A stretch of 64,000 bases of DNA from Chionoecetes opilio (Eukaryota > Arthropoda > Malacostraca > Decapoda > Majidae), in assembly GCA_016584305.1 (NCBI GenBank), contig JACEEZ010025422.1, forward strand, positions 1 to 64,000, written 5' to 3'. This document shows positions 63,491 to 64,000 of the stretch, piece after piece. Below the pieces are notes generated by a model. The model did no database searches. It was not told where the DNA came from and was given only the letters and a program-made list of their open reading frames with translations. Each line of letters starts with the position of its first letter. Within the stretch, counting starts at the first letter, position 1. The position numbers were made by a program, and so were the translations under genes.

Positions 63491-64000
63491 ATAAGTAAAA
63501 CTACTTGTATATATACAATAACGCTACAGTTTAAAGAAACTATGAAAACGCTTGCAATATACCGTTATATCACAATAAATAACCTCTTACTCTTCTATTT
63601 ACTAGCTTAATGTAATGTAAGCTACTTATAGGTGCAAATTATTCTAAAAAGGGGATTTTACACTTCAATTTGTAGGAAAACAGCTGTATATCACCGATAA
63701 ATAGCTAAGATCATTGAAAACACTACATTTTATGGGTTTATAGCAATATGATAAGTAAAACTACTTGTATATATACAAAAACGCTACAGTTTACAAGAAA
63801 CTATGAAAAACGCTTGCAATATACCGTTATATCACAATAAATAACCTCTGACTCTTCTATTTAATAGCTTAATGTAATATAAGCTACTTATAGGTGCAAA
63901 ATATTCTAAAAGAAAGGATTGTATACTTCAATTTGTAGGAAAACAGCTATATATCACCGATAACTAGCTAAAATCATTGAAAAGAACACATTTTGTGGGT
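63479..64000. repeat. HOR unit 48, partial at both ends: A fragment-1A-D start
   Basis: A fragment to 63661; A at 63662; D from 63925 to the window end. The variants (GCAAAATATTCTAAAAGAAAGG before D) are those of units 44 and 46, so this is a third member of that group. Confidence 0.9.

Larger units (their letters stand above)
1..64000. repeat. Composite AT-rich satellite array with higher-order repeats
   Basis: Two monomer families, A (about 262 bp, with its diverged form D) and B (about 155 bp), alternate head-to-tail from the first base to the last. Every module reads in the same direction and I saw no inverted block. The order A(1-5)-D-B(2-3) repeats 47 times. No stretch longer than about 50 bases falls outside this scheme, so there is no room for an unrelated gene. 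Such layered arrays are typical of eukaryotic centromeric or other constitutive heterochromatin; that placement is inference, since no flanking single-copy sequence is present. Confidence 0.95.

Noticed and set aside
1..64000. CRISPR-like array of regular repeats
   Set aside because: Repeats are 155-262 bp with no unique spacers; adjacent modules abut directly.
1..64000. tRNA, rRNA or other structured RNA genes
   Set aside because: No tRNA-like arms, box A/box B pairs or rRNA-like GC-richer blocks were visible. The hairpins present are short and recur with the satellite period.
1..64000. Transposable element or retroelement insertion
   Set aside because: No stretch leaves the A-D-B scheme for more than about 50 bases, and there are no terminal repeats, target-site duplications or transposase-like frames.
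1..64000. Telomeric or subtelomeric repeats
   Set aside because: No run of short telomere-type units such as TTAGGG, TTAGG or TTTAGGG in tandem.
1..64000. Mitochondrial or plastid control region, or an AT-rich protist genome segment
   Set aside because: No organelle genes, and 64 kb of layered tandem repeats with multi-unit duplications fits nuclear satellite DNA better. The species remains open.

Overview
The whole 64-kb window is one uninterrupted, very AT-rich tandem satellite array. I found no protein-coding gene, RNA gene, transposon or CRISPR array in it. The length of the array, its layered higher-order repeats and the absence of genes point to eukaryotic heterochromatin (centromeric, pericentromeric or a similar block). 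The species cannot be told from the sequence. Hand counts on clean consensus copies give about 27% GC for the long monomer and about 22% for the short one.

The array is built head-to-tail, all in one orientation, from two unrelated-looking monomer families. Module A is about 262 bp and begins here at the landmark ACTTCAATTTGTAG. Module D is about 280 bp and is a strongly diverged A that closes every run of A modules; variant D2 is about 301 bp because of an extra CT-rich stretch. Module B is about 155-156 bp and begins at GCTGAATAATG. It has three positional types: B1 (..AGCCCTTC..), B2 (..AGGCTTTC..) and B3 (..AGCATTTC..), the last running into the next A. One higher-order repeat (HOR) unit is therefore A(1-5)-D-B(2-3), 1.0 to 2.1 kb long. 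I count 47 units plus a partial unit at each end, giving roughly 120 A, 47 complete D and 114 B modules.

The units form domains. From 13,871 to 21,460 a three-unit super-repeat (types X, Y, Z; about 3.8 kb) occurs twice in register, with degenerate neighbours on both sides. From 45,190 to 50,878 four consecutive units share one composition (3A-D-2B, about 1.42 kb). From 54,903 to 61,562 units with three A modules alternate with units with one A. Longer segments also recur: units near 4.6-9.4 kb match units near 30.5-35.4 kb at a steady offset of about 25.5 kb, and landmark units near 33-42 kb recur near 54-63 kb at about 20.9 kb. X units are marked by GATCCC in the first B. Y units are marked by AATATGTAGG, AAGTATCAC and AACGGTTGC in the last A. 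Z units are marked by AATGAAAGGA and AATGATTG at D and ATGAATAAAATTCATAC in B1; a two-B relative is called Z'.

Sequence quality is a mosaic. Clean tracts (about 1-2,500; 8,900-10,800; 31,740-33,690; 42,730-44,000; 54,900-61,240; 62,100-64,000) are separated by tracts full of private single-base indels, homopolymer inserts and, in three places, loss of G and C. This looks like uncorrected long-read sequence, so unit boundaries in noisy tracts are good to a few bases only. A single N lies at 63,478, at a structural junction. How the parts work together can only be inferred: each module carries short dyad-symmetric motifs and A/T tracts at roughly helical spacing, as expected for DNA that organises chromatin rather than encodes products.
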